A DNA stretch of 64,000 nucleotides from Taklimakanibacter sp021828105 (GTDB lineage Bacteria; Pseudomonadota; Alphaproteobacteria; Rhizobiales; Aestuariivirgaceae), in assembly GCA_021828105.1 (NCBI GenBank), contig JAKATG010000018.1, positions 1-64,000 of the forward strand, written 5' to 3'. The notes under the pieces are model-generated. The model made no database searches. It was given only the letters and a program-made list of their open reading frames with translations, and was not told where the DNA came from. Both the position numbers and the translations under genes were made by a program. Of the stretch, positions 1-8,510 are shown one piece after another. The stretch's first letter is position 1. Each line of letters opens with the position of its first letter.

Positions 1-94
1 CAGATCGCTCACCTCGATCCATCGCTCTGTGCACCTCCACCAAACAGAAGGAGTAAAATGTGGGAAAAAGTGACCTTGACAAAAAGCCCCATAC

Positions 95-235
95 AAGGTG
101 GCCGAAGGCCGGATGAGGGCTCTTTCGGCCAGCGCGCTCTTAGCTCGACAGTATTCCTTGTTGAGATAAAGAGCCCTCACCCGCTCTTTGGGCACCCTCT
201 CCCATTGCTTCGCAACGGGAGAGGGGGAAAGTAGG
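95..235. repeat. REP-like inverted repeat element
   Basis: Bases 1-249 hold no gene that I can support. From 95 a 25-bp block (AAGGTGGCCGAAGGCCGG followed by ATGAGGG, 95-119) is identical to bases 48737-48761. The second half (about 168-228, with GAGCCCTCACCCGC and CCCTCTCCCATTGC) is an imperfect inverted counterpart, so the element is a head-to-head pair with a roughly 50-bp centre. It resembles the short palindromic extragenic repeats common in Hyphomicrobiales. A frame is open from 1 to 234, and an ATG at 58 has a good Shine-Dalgarno, but it runs straight into the repeat. Confidence 0.7.
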
Positions 236-249
236 AGAGGCCGGAGACA

Positions 250-966
250 CTACCGCCCCTTCTTCCACGTCTCGAAGTCGGCCAGGCTCTCGGCATTGGG
301 CGGATAGAGCCCGAAGGTCGACCGGCCGGCGAGGACGCGCTCGGTGACGAAATCCTCGAACCGCGTCTGCTCCAGGCCCTGGCGCGCGACGTCATCGGCG
401 AGATGGCGCGGGATTACCACGACGCCCTCGCGGTCGCCGACGATCACATCGCCCGGATAGACCGGCACGTCGCCGCAGGCGATGGGCACGTTGATGTCGA
501 CCGCGTGATGGCGGGTGAGATTGGTCGGCGCCGAGCGCCCGCCGCAATAGACCGGATAGTCGAGCGCCTCGATGGTCGGCGAATCGCGCAAGCCGCCGTC
601 GGTGACGACGCCGGCGGCGCCACGCATCATGGTGCGCGTCACCAGGATGCTGCCGGCGCCCGCGGCACGGGTATCGCGCCGGCAGTCGATAACCAGCACA
701 TGGCCTGACGATATGGTCTCGACCGCCTTGCGCTGCGGATGCTCGCGGTCCTCGAAGACGGCCGAGACGTCGATATCCTCGCGGGACGGGATGTAGCGCA
801 GCGTAAAGGCCTGGCCGACCATGACCGGACCGCCGGTCGTCAGGCGGTGCACCTGCTGCATGAAGGTGTTGCGCAGGCCCCGCGCCATGAGCTGCGAGGT
901 CAAGGTGGCGGTGCTGATGCGCATCAGCAGGTCGTGGGTCTCTGATGAAAGGGGCTCGATGCTCAT
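250..966 (-). CDS. RraA-like / HMG-CHA aldolase family protein
   Basis: A 238-residue protein of the RraA/dimethylmenaquinone-methyltransferase-like fold. The family includes divalent-metal-dependent class II pyruvate aldolases (4-hydroxy-4-methyl-2-oxoglutarate / 4-carboxy-4-hydroxy-2-oxoadipate aldolase), oxaloacetate decarboxylases and the RNase E regulator RraA. The G-G-L-R-D segment (R127, D128) followed by E133 matches the aldolase signature, and a C-terminal PGDVIVGDREGVVVIP stretch is typical. The ATG at 966 gives the usual family length. It lies 39 bp downstream of the PLP enzyme gene on the same strand, so the two are probably cotranscribed. This context favours a metabolic aldolase or decarboxylase acting on a keto acid over RNA-degradation control; the substrate is not predictable. 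Confidence 0.85.
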   Translation of the reverse strand: MSIEPLSSETHDLLMRISTATLTSQLMARGLRNTFMQQVHRLTTGGPVMVGQAFTLRYIPSREDIDVSAVFEDREHPQRKAVETISSGHVLVIDCRRDTRAAGAGSILVTRTMMRGAAGVVTDGGLRDSPTIEALDYPVYCGGRSAPTNLTRHHAVDINVPIACGDVPVYPGDVIVGDREGVVVIPRHLADDVARQGLEQTRFEDFVTERVLAGRSTFGLYPPNAESLADFETWKKGR

Positions 967-1005
967 CGCGGAAAATCCTGTGCGGGTTGGCCGATAGCGG
1001 GATCG

Positions 1006-2322
1006 TCAGAAGAAGGTGCGAAGGGCCGAGACGACATTATATTCATCGTCGACGACGCAAATGACCTGCCATTTATCGAAGGTGGTGCAGGGATGCGAGA
1101 TGCCGAAGGCCACCATGTCGCCGACGGCGAGGGGGCTCGTCTCGGGGATCTGGAGATGGCAATGCTGGTCATTGAGCCCGGTCACGACATGGTCGGGACC
1201 GATGGGCTGAAGATCGGCGGCCGTCGCGCCGGCGTCCGGCCGCAGCCACTTCAACGGCGTCGGCATGGCCGAATCGAAGGAGATGTCGCGGCGTCCGACG
1301 GTGAGCAGCGCCTTGCCGGGCTCGGGGCGTGACTGCACATAGGCCCACACTTCGAGCGCGGCTGCGGGGCCCGCTCCCAGATCGTCCACCCAAGGGGTGC
1401 GCGCCCTGAGCTGCTCGAAGCTCTTCACATAGGAGAAGGAGTCGTGCGTGAGGTAGCAGCCGCAGCGGACGACCACCCGGAAAGGTCGCGTGATCTGGGC
1501 GGCGCTGAACTGCTTTGTCACCATGTCATAGAAGACGGTGCCGCCGGCGGTGAGCAGGACCTCGCCCTCGCCGAACAGGCCTTCGCGGTCGCAGCCGACC
1601 GCGATGTCGATCAGGCTCTTGAGGAAGCCGTCGACCGCTTGCGTCGATTCCTCGAGTGCCGGCCGGCGCAGCAGGCCTTCATAGCCGCCGACGCCGCGCA
1701 GCGACAGATAGGGTGCTGCCGCCTTGATGGCGCGCGCCACCGTCATGGCGTCCGCCAGGCTGCGGCAGCCGGTGCGGCCGCCGGCGAAGCCGCCTTCGAG
1801 GATGACCTGCAGCGGCCGCTTGAGCCCGCTGTCACGCACGACCGCCGCCAATTGGCGCACCAGCGCCACGGAATCGACGAAGCAATAGAAATCGAAGGCG
1901 CTGTCGCGCTTGAGCTCATCGACGATATACCGCTGCGACTGCCGGCCGACCGGCTGGTTGGCGAGGAGGAGGCGCCCGAAGCCATATTGGCGGGCGACCT
2001 GCACCTGCTCGACCGAGCCCAAGGTGATCGCCCAGGCGCCGTCCGCGACCTGGCGGGCGAAGAGCTGCGGGCTCATGGTCGTCTTGCCATGCGGCGCGAT
2101 CAGGGCGCCCGTAGCCTCGAGGTAGCGCCGCATCCAGCCGCTATTGTGCTTGAGCGCGCTCTCGCGCATGACGGCGAGCGGCAAGGGCAGGTCCTGGCGC
2201 AGCACGTTCCATCCCTTGCCGCCGATATCCTTGAGGGCGATGGGTGTCAGATGCCCCGGCATGCCTTTCACCGTGCGGTCGAGTGTCGAGGCCTCGATGC
2301 TGTTGAGATCGATCGTGGTCAT
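1006..2322 (-). CDS. fold-type III PLP amino acid deaminase/aldolase (D-threonine aldolase / D-serine dehydratase-like)
   Basis: A 438-residue cytosolic enzyme with an alanine-racemase-like N-terminal TIM barrel. The motif A-P-H-G-K-T-T-M places the probable PLP lysine at K80, and the C-terminus carries the metal-site pattern D-Q-H-C-H with G-I-S-H-P-C before TTFDKW, as in DSD1-type D-serine dehydratases and D-threonine aldolases (COG3616). It should release ammonia and a keto acid, or an aldehyde and glycine, from a beta-hydroxy amino acid. The RraA-like gene follows on the same strand and a divergent ABC importer operon begins about 260 bp away, so the neighbourhood looks like uptake and breakdown of one amino-acid-like substrate. 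Which D-amino acid is used cannot be read from the sequence. Confidence 0.85.
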   Translation of the reverse strand: MTTIDLNSIEASTLDRTVKGMPGHLTPIALKDIGGKGWNVLRQDLPLPLAVMRESALKHNSGWMRRYLEATGALIAPHGKTTMSPQLFARQVADGAWAITLGSVEQVQVARQYGFGRLLLANQPVGRQSQRYIVDELKRDSAFDFYCFVDSVALVRQLAAVVRDSGLKRPLQVILEGGFAGGRTGCRSLADAMTVARAIKAAAPYLSLRGVGGYEGLLRRPALEESTQAVDGFLKSLIDIAVGCDREGLFGEGEVLLTAGGTVFYDMVTKQFSAAQITRPFRVVVRCGCYLTHDSFSYVKSFEQLRARTPWVDDLGAGPAAALEVWAYVQSRPEPGKALLTVGRRDISFDSAMPTPLKWLRPDAGATAADLQPIGPDHVVTGLNDQHCHLQIPETSPLAVGDMVAFGISHPCTTFDKWQVICVVDDEYNVVSALRTFF

Positions 2323-2508
2323 GGCGGTCGGGCCGTCCCCTCTGTGTTGCTTCCCTAACTTGTCTTACATCTCAATCCTTCGCGGATTCAACAGCTTTTC
2401 GGCCTTTTGCCGCGCGGAACGCGAAAAAGCAGGCAAACTGCCCATATTCCGGGCTGCCGCGGGCCGCCTGTCGCTTCATTAAAACCTGACTGACAAGTTG
2501 ATGAATTC

Positions 2509-2536
2509 TTGACAGAGCGCTTCCGACATGTAAGCC
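2509..2536 (+). promoter_or_regulatory. candidate promoter of the ABC transporter operon
   Basis: In the divergent gap 2323-2583 a perfect TTGACA (2509-2514) is followed after 16 bp by TAAGCC (2531-2536), a weak -10. The predicted start lies about 40 bp before the GTG at 2584, which has AGGAGG at 2571-2576. The gap also holds the promoter for the minus-strand genes. No regulator gene lies beside it, and I saw no clear operator. Confidence 0.35.
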
Positions 2537-2583
2537 TGATCGCTGCTCCGTCGAGCTCAAGACAATAATCAGGAGGACACCAG

Positions 2584-4572
2584 GTGAGGAATCTCGTGAT
2601 GGCGCATGCCGCCGACCGCGGGTCGGACGCCGGCATGAAATCAAGGACAACAGCACCGATGGCCGCAGGCCTTCTTGCCGGCCTCGGTGCCCTTTGGCTT
2701 TCGACCACCGCGGCATCGGCCATGGACTACAAACAGGCGCCGATGCTGGAGGAGATGGTGAAGGCGGGCACGCTGCCGGCACTCGCCGAAAGGCTGCCGC
2801 AGTCGCCGCGCGTGATCACGCCCGTCGAGAAGGTCGGCAAATATGGCGGCACCTGGCGCTCGGGCATGGTCGGCGGCTCCGACCGCAACTGGCTCTTCCG
2901 CATCGCGGGCTACGAGCCGCTCCTTGCCTGGGACCGCGAATGGAGCGGCAAGGTGGTGCCCAATCTCGCCGAGGAGATCACCAACAGCGCCGATGCGAAG
3001 GAATACACCATCAAGCTCAGAGCCGGTCTCAAATGGTCCGACGGCAAGCCCTTCACCAGCGACGATATCGGCTTCTTTATCAATGACGTCGCCGGCAACA
3101 AGGAATTGCTGCCGAACGGCATCGACTGGCTGATGAGCGGCGGCGAGCCGGGCAAGTTCGAGAAGATCGACGACACCACGTTCAAGATCGCCTTCAAGGA
3201 GCCTTACGGCGTCTTCCCGCAGAAGCTCGCCAGCGTCTATGGCGTGCAGATGACCATGATGGCCAAGCATTACTGCTCGCAATTCGAGCCGGCCTACAAC
3301 AAGGACAAGCTCGACGGCCTGATGAAGGAAGCCGGTGTCGCGACCTGGACCGAGCTTTTCATCAAGAAATGCGCCGTTGACACCGAGGCCAATGAGCGCT
3401 GGCAGAATCCGGAGCGTCCCACCATGGAGCCCTGGGTGATCAAGGACCCCTATATCGGCGGCGCCACCCTGGTCACGCTCAAGCGCAATCCCTATTATTT
3501 CAAGGTCGACACCGAGGGCAACCAGCTGCCCTATATCGATGACCTCTCGATCTCGGTGAATGCCGACAAGCAGACACTGGTGCTCAAGGTGGTCAATGGC
3601 GAGATCGACTACCAGGACCGCCATGTCAACGCCAATGCCAACCGCGCCGTCTTCACCGACGCGGCGGAGAAGGCCCAGATCCATCTGGTCGACGGGCCCA
3701 ATGCCGACATGAACACCACGATCATCTCGTTCAACCTGACCCACAAAGACCCGGTGAAGCGCGAGATCTTCAACAACAAGGATTTCCGCATCGGCTTGAG
3801 CTATGCGATCGATCGCCAGGCGATCATCGACGCGGCCTTCGTCGGGCAGGGTGAGCCCTGGCAGGCGGCGCCGCGCAAGGAATCGCCTTACTACAACGAG
3901 AAGCTTGCCAAGCAGTACACCGAGTTCGACGTCGCCAAGGCGAATGAGTATCTCGACAAGGCCTACCCCAAGAAGGACGGCGAAGGCTTCCGCCTGGGCC
4001 CCGACGGCAAGCGCATCAGCTTCAACATCATGGTGATCCCGGCGCTCGGCGACTTCCTCGACTCGACCCAGCTCGCCGCCCAATACTGGCAGGCCGTCGG
4101 CGTCGACGCCAAGGTGCAGACCGTCGATCGCACGCTGTTCTACGACCGCAAGGACAACAACGACCAGGATGCGGCCGTGTTCCTGGGCAGCGGCGGCATG
4201 GGCGATGCCTTGTTCGAGCCGACCTTCTACTTCCCGTTCTGGAACGAGAGCCTGTTCGCGGTGCCGTGGGGCAACTGGTATGCCTCAGGCGGCAAGTCGG
4301 GCGAAGAGCCTCCGGCCGCGGCCAAGAAGCAGATGGAGCTCTATCGCGAGATCCTCAAGTCGGCCGATATCACGAAGCAGAACGAACTCATGCAGCAGCT
4401 GCTCAACATCGCGGCGGACGAGTTCTATGCCGTCGGCATCTCAACGCCCGGGCCTCTGTTCTCGGCGGTCAAGAACAACCTGCACAATGTCTATCCACGA
4501 CCCTTCGCCTGGACCTATCCGAGCCCGGTGGCGAGCAACACGGAGCAGTATTTCTTCGATCCGCCGCGGTGA
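2584..4572 (+). CDS. ABC transporter extracellular substrate-binding protein, family 5 (peptide/nickel type)
   Basis: A 662-residue periplasmic binding protein of the SBP_bac_5 family, which usually binds peptides, opines, sugars or other amino compounds. The GTG start at 2584 has a strong AGGAGG seven bases upstream. An inner ATG at codon 18 would give a more ordinary n-region, and signal-peptide cleavage is likely after ASA at residue 46. Family-typical text includes AEEITNSADAKEYTIKLR and KWSDGKPFTSDDI near residues 135-165, and the NKDFRIGLSYAIDR segment near 400. It is the first gene of an operon with two permeases and a fused ATPase. A perfect hairpin sits between it and the permeases. 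At 662 residues it is longer than DppA/OppA (about 540), as in a known long subfamily. Confidence 0.9.
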   Translation: MRNLVMAHAADRGSDAGMKSRTTAPMAAGLLAGLGALWLSTTAASAMDYKQAPMLEEMVKAGTLPALAERLPQSPRVITPVEKVGKYGGTWRSGMVGGSDRNWLFRIAGYEPLLAWDREWSGKVVPNLAEEITNSADAKEYTIKLRAGLKWSDGKPFTSDDIGFFINDVAGNKELLPNGIDWLMSGGEPGKFEKIDDTTFKIAFKEPYGVFPQKLASVYGVQMTMMAKHYCSQFEPAYNKDKLDGLMKEAGVATWTELFIKKCAVDTEANERWQNPERPTMEPWVIKDPYIGGATLVTLKRNPYYFKVDTEGNQLPYIDDLSISVNADKQTLVLKVVNGEIDYQDRHVNANANRAVFTDAAEKAQIHLVDGPNADMNTTIISFNLTHKDPVKREIFNNKDFRIGLSYAIDRQAIIDAAFVGQGEPWQAAPRKESPYYNEKLAKQYTEFDVAKANEYLDKAYPKKDGEGFRLGPDGKRISFNIMVIPALGDFLDSTQLAAQYWQAVGVDAKVQTVDRTLFYDRKDNNDQDAAVFLGSGGMGDALFEPTFYFPFWNESLFAVPWGNWYASGGKSGEEPPAAAKKQMELYREILKSADITKQNELMQQLLNIAADEFYAVGISTPGPLFSAVKNNLHNVYPRPFAWTYPSPVASNTEQYFFDPPR

Positions 4573-4584
4573 ATGCTGTTATAG

Positions 4585-4620
4585 AAGGCATCGGCCGGCC
4601 GTCGGGCCGGCCGATGCCTT
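4585..4620 (+). terminator. perfect 16-bp hairpin between binding-protein and permease genes
   Basis: AAGGCATCGGCCGGCC (4585-4600), loop GTCG, then its exact reverse complement (4605-4620), 12 bases after the binding-protein stop and 20 bases before the first permease. No T-run follows, so it is more likely a 3' stabiliser or partial attenuator of the binding-protein message than a full terminator. This is a known way to make binding protein in excess over permease. Confidence 0.7.
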
Positions 4621-4640
4621 GTTCCTCAAATTGATCGGTC

Positions 4641-5627
4641 ATGCTCGGTTTTATTTTCCGCCGCCTGCTCTGGATGATTCCATCGTTCTTCGCGGTGACG
4701 GTCGTTGCTTTCGTGATCATTCAGCTGCCGCCCGGCGATTTCGTCACCAGCTACGCGGCCGATCTCGCCACATCGGGCTCTCCTGCCGATTCGGCGACGC
4801 TCGATGCGCTGCGCGTGCGCTACGGGCTCGACCAGCCGATGGTCGTCCAGTACCTGACCTGGGTCGGGAATGCGCTGCGGGGCGATCTCGGCATGTCCTT
4901 CGAATACCGCTCCGCCGTGTCGGACATCATCTGGGGCCGGCTGGGCATGACGACGCTGGTGGCCTTCTGCACCCTCGCCTTTGTCTGGCTCATCGCCTTT
5001 CCCGTCGGCATCTTCTCCGCCGTCAAGCAATACAGCATCGGCGACTACGTCGTCACTTTCCTGAGCTTCCTTGGCATGGCGACGCCGAGCTTCCTCCTGG
5101 CGCTGGTCGTCATGTATCTCTCGGTCGAGTTCCTCGGCTATTCGGTCGGCGGCCTGTTCTCGCCCGAGCAGGTGAACGCCCCCTGGAGCTCAGCCAAAGT
5201 GGTCGACCTGCTCCAGCACCTGTGGATCCCGGTCGTCGTCCTGGGTGTCGCCGGCATAGCGGCCCTGGTGCGCATCATGCGCGCCAATCTCCTGGACGAG
5301 CTCGGCAAGCCCTATGTCGAGACCGGTCGCGCCAAGGGTCTGCCGGAGACGACGCTGATCCTGCGCTATCCGACCCGCGTCGCGCTCAACCCTTTCATTT
5401 CGACGGTCGGCTGGGTGCTGCCGGTGCTGGTCTCGGGCGACGTCATCGTGTCGAGCGTTCTCAGCCTGCCGACATCGGGGCCGATCCTCATCCAGGCGCT
5501 GAAGACGCAAGACATGTATCTGGGCGGCGCCCTCATCATGTTCCAGTGCATCCTCGTCCTCATCGGCACGCTCTTGTCCGATATCCTCCTCGCCATCGTC
5601 GATCCGCGCATCCGCTATGACGATTAG
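4641..5627 (+). CDS. ABC transporter permease, DppB/OppB type
   Basis: A 328-residue inner-membrane protein with about six transmembrane segments. The first (FRRLLWMIPSFFAVTVVAF) and the classic GDLGMSFEYRSAVSDII segment after it are typical of DppB. The cytoplasmic EAA loop appears as YVETGRAKGLPETTLILRYP, the contact to the ATPase. It should pair with the following permease to form the channel. The next gene starts inside it (11-base overlap), showing translational coupling. Confidence 0.92.
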   Translation: MLGFIFRRLLWMIPSFFAVTVVAFVIIQLPPGDFVTSYAADLATSGSPADSATLDALRVRYGLDQPMVVQYLTWVGNALRGDLGMSFEYRSAVSDIIWGRLGMTTLVAFCTLAFVWLIAFPVGIFSAVKQYSIGDYVVTFLSFLGMATPSFLLALVVMYLSVEFLGYSVGGLFSPEQVNAPWSSAKVVDLLQHLWIPVVVLGVAGIAALVRIMRANLLDELGKPYVETGRAKGLPETTLILRYPTRVALNPFISTVGWVLPVLVSGDVIVSSVLSLPTSGPILIQALKTQDMYLGGALIMFQCILVLIGTLLSDILLAIVDPRIRYDD

Positions 5628-6762
5628 CGCCGATCTCGACAGCCCGGCCGGCGGCAGTCCGGCGACCAGGCGCGATTCCGCCTCGCAATGGCGGCTGATG
5701 TGGTGGCAGTTCCGCCGCCACCGCCTCGCCGTGGTGTCGAGCTTCGTGCTGCTGTTCATCGCCTTCGTCGGTATCTTCTGCGAGTTCCTGGCGCCGCTCT
5801 CGCCCAACGCCTTCTCGCCGCGCTACACCTACGCGCCGCCGCAAAGGCTGCATTTCTTCGACCGCGACGCGGATGGCGGGCTCATATGGCGGCCCTATGT
5901 GAACGGCTATAAGATCACCATCGATCCTCAGGCGCTGCGGCGTGTCTTCACCATCGACGAGACGGTGAAATATCCGGTGGGCTTCTTCGTGAAGTCCGAG
6001 CCCTATCCGATGTGGGGCGGCCTGTTCACCCTCGAGACCAGGCTCATGGGCCCGGTCAAGAAGGGCGATCCGATGTTCCTGCTCGGCGCCGACCGCCTCG
6101 GGCGCGACATGCTGAGCCGCATCATCTACGGCACGCGCATCTCCATGTCGATCGGCCTGGTCGGCGTGGCGCTGAGCCTCCTGCTCGGCATCATCCTGGG
6201 CGGCATCTCGGGCTACAAGGGCGGCATGGTCGACAATGTCATCCAGCGTGTCATCGAGTTCATCCTGTCCTTGCCGACGACGCCCTTGTGGCTGGGGCTC
6301 GCCGCCGCCATGCCGAACAACTGGCCGCCCTTGCGCATCTATTTCGCGATCACGCTCATCCTCTCGCTCATCGGCTGGACCAGTCTCGCCCGCGTGATCC
6401 GCGGTCGCTTCCTGTCGCTCCGCACCGAGGATTTCGTCACCGCCGCGCGCCTCGATGGTGCCAGCGAACCGCGCATCGTCTTCCGCCACATGGCGCCCTC
6501 TTTCGTCAGCCACATCATCGCCGAGGTAAGCCTCGCCATTCCCGCCATGATCCTGGCCGAGACCGCCTTGAGCTTCCTGGGGTTGGGCCTGCAGCCTCCG
6601 ATCGTGAGCTGGGGCGTGCTCCTGCAGGAGGCGCAGAATATCCGCTCGATCGTGACCGCACCCTGGCTCTTCGCGCCTGGCGTCGCGGTTGTGATCGCCG
6701 TTCTTTCGCTCAACTTCGTCGGCGACGGCCTGCGCGACGCCGCCGATCCCTATCGCCAATGA
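5617..6762 (+). CDS. ABC transporter permease, DppC/OppC type
   Basis: A 381-residue inner-membrane protein, the partner of the upstream permease. An N-terminal OppC-type segment (MWWQFRRHRLAVVSSFVLLF) is followed by a long periplasmic loop of about 120 residues, longer than in DppC (about 300 residues in total) and typical of the subfamily with long binding proteins. The permease signature GADRLGRDMLSRIIYGTR and the EAA loop AARLDGASEPRIVFRHMAP are present. The start overlaps the previous gene by 11 bases, and the stop overlaps the ATPase start (ATGA at 6759-6762). Confidence 0.92.
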   Translation: MTISADLDSPAGGSPATRRDSASQWRLMWWQFRRHRLAVVSSFVLLFIAFVGIFCEFLAPLSPNAFSPRYTYAPPQRLHFFDRDADGGLIWRPYVNGYKITIDPQALRRVFTIDETVKYPVGFFVKSEPYPMWGGLFTLETRLMGPVKKGDPMFLLGADRLGRDMLSRIIYGTRISMSIGLVGVALSLLLGIILGGISGYKGGMVDNVIQRVIEFILSLPTTPLWLGLAAAMPNNWPPLRIYFAITLILSLIGWTSLARVIRGRFLSLRTEDFVTAARLDGASEPRIVFRHMAPSFVSHIIAEVSLAIPAMILAETALSFLGLGLQPPIVSWGVLLQEAQNIRSIVTAPWLFAPGVAVVIAVLSLNFVGDGLRDAADPYRQ

Positions 6763-8510
6763 CGTTCGACCCGCCGATAAAACACCCTGCAAGCGACCTG
6801 GTCGTCGAGGTCAAGGACCTGTCGACCTGGTTCGATACCGGCCGGCAGGTCATCAAGGCCGTCGACAACATGAATCTCGCCTTGCGGCGCGGGCGCACCC
6901 ATTGCATCGTGGGCGAAAGCGGCAGCGGCAAGAGCGTCACCGCGCGCTCGATCCTGAATATCGTCCCGAAGCCCGGGCGGATCGTGAAGGGCGAGGTGCT
7001 GTTGCATGGCGCCGGCACGGCCTCGACTACGATCGATCTCGCCAAGCTCCACCCGAAGGCGCGGCAGATCCGGGCGATCCGCGGGCGCGACATCAGCATG
7101 ATCTTCCAGGAGCCGATGTCGAGCCTGAGCCCGGTCCACACCATCGGCCAGCAGATCATCGAGACGATCCGGTTGCACCGGCCGGTCGGGCGCAAGGAAG
7201 CGCGCGAGCGCGCCATAGAGATGCTGGCCCAGGTCAAGATCCCGCGTCCCGAGCGCAGCATCGACAGCTATCCTTTCGAATTCTCGGGCGGGATGCGGCA
7301 GCGGGCGATGATCGCGATGGCGCTCGTCTGCCAGCCCAAGCTCGTCATCGCCGACGAGCCGACGACGGCGCTCGACGTCACCACCCAGGCCGAGATCCTC
7401 GATCTGATGAAGAGCCTGCAGCAGCGCCACGGCATGGCCCTGATGTTCATCACCCATGACATGGGCGTGGTCGCCGAGATCGCCGATGATGTCACCGTCA
7501 TGTATAACGGCGAGGTGGTCGAACACGGGCCGGTGAACGACATCTTCTTCGCCGCGCGCCATCCCTATACGCAGAAGCTGCTCGCCTCCGTCAGGGCGCT
7601 GGAGAGCCGCTCGCATCGCGCCGGTCCGGCGGCGAAATCCGGCAGCGGCGATGCCATCCTCGAAGTGTCCAACCTCTCCATGAGCTTCGCCGGCCGCCGT
7701 CGGATGTTCAGCCGCAAGGCGCCGGAAGCCCCGGTCAAGGCGCTGGACGATGTAAGCTTCACGCTCAAGCGCGGCGAGATCCTCGGCATCGTGGGCGAGA
7801 GCGGGTCCGGCAAGACCACGCTCGGCCGCTGCATCCTGCGCATCCTGGCACCAAGCTCCGGCGGCATCCTCTTCAAGGGCCGCGACACGGCGCCGGTCGA
7901 CCTCGCCCCTCTGCCGCAGGCCAAGGTCAAGCCTTATTGGGGCAGGATGCGGATGATCTTCCAGGATCCGTTTTCCTCGCTCAATCCGCGCATGACCGTG
8001 TTCCAGGTGATCGCTGAACCGCTGCTCAATCACGGCGTCACCGAGAAGCGCGTGCTCGAGGATCAGGTCGCGGGCCTTCTCGAACGCGTCGGCCTCGCGA
8101 GCGATGCGATGTGGCGCTACCCGCATGCCTTCAGCGGCGGTCAGCGCCAGCGCATCGGCATCGCCCGCACCATCGCGCTCAGACCTGAGCTCATCGTCGC
8201 CGATGAGGCGACCTCCGCCCTCGATGTGTCGCTGCGCGCCCAGATGCTCGATCTCCTCCTAGGCCTCGCCCATGAGTTCGAGATGAGCCTCATCTTCATC
8301 GGCCATGACATCGGCGTGATCCGCTATATGTGCGACCGGGTGGCGGTCATGCATCGCGGCCGCATCGTCGAGATCGGCGAGACCGACACCGTCTGCGACA
8401 AACCGAGCCATCCCTATACGCGCTCGCTGATCTCGGCCATTCCCAAGCCCGATCCCCGGCTGCGCGGCAAGACCGAACGCATCCGCTATATGAGCGAGGT
8501 GGAGAGCTGA
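6759..8510 (+). CDS. fused dipeptide-type ABC transporter ATP-binding protein (two ABC domains)
   Basis: A 583-residue protein with two complete ABC ATPase domains, equivalent to DppD and DppF in one chain. Domain 1 has Walker A GESGSGKS (52-59), signature FSGGMRQR and Walker B LVIADEPTTALD. Domain 2 has Walker A GESGSGKT (about 346-353), signature FSGGQRQR and Walker B LIVADEATSALD. Each domain ends in the oligopeptide-transport C-terminal segment (HPYTQKLLASV and HPYTRSLISAIP). The ATG at 6759 is chosen over longer upstream frames because it forms an ATGA overlap with the permease stop and is where homology begins. The protein energises import through the two permeases. Its last A is the first base of the next start codon. 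Confidence 0.93.
   Translation: MTFDPPIKHPASDLVVEVKDLSTWFDTGRQVIKAVDNMNLALRRGRTHCIVGESGSGKSVTARSILNIVPKPGRIVKGEVLLHGAGTASTTIDLAKLHPKARQIRAIRGRDISMIFQEPMSSLSPVHTIGQQIIETIRLHRPVGRKEARERAIEMLAQVKIPRPERSIDSYPFEFSGGMRQRAMIAMALVCQPKLVIADEPTTALDVTTQAEILDLMKSLQQRHGMALMFITHDMGVVAEIADDVTVMYNGEVVEHGPVNDIFFAARHPYTQKLLASVRALESRSHRAGPAAKSGSGDAILEVSNLSMSFAGRRRMFSRKAPEAPVKALDDVSFTLKRGEILGIVGESGSGKTTLGRCILRILAPSSGGILFKGRDTAPVDLAPLPQAKVKPYWGRMRMIFQDPFSSLNPRMTVFQVIAEPLLNHGVTEKRVLEDQVAGLLERVGLASDAMWRYPHAFSGGQRQRIGIARTIALRPELIVADEATSALDVSLRAQMLDLLLGLAHEFEMSLIFIGHDIGVIRYMCDRVAVMHRGRIVEIGETDTVCDKPSHPYTRSLISAIPKPDPRLRGKTERIRYMSEVES

Noticed and set aside
1..234. Frame open from the left edge, or an ATG at 58 with a good ribosome site
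   Set aside because: Most of it is repeat sequence and it has no recognisable protein pattern; at best a gene start broken by the repeat.
2641..4083. 480-codon minus-strand frame
   Set aside because: It lies fully antisense to the ABC binding-protein gene, which has clear homology; the frame is a by-product of high GC and codon bias.
5560..6792. 410-codon minus-strand frame
   Set aside because: Antisense to the second permease and composed of compositionally biased E/R/D/A text; not a gene.
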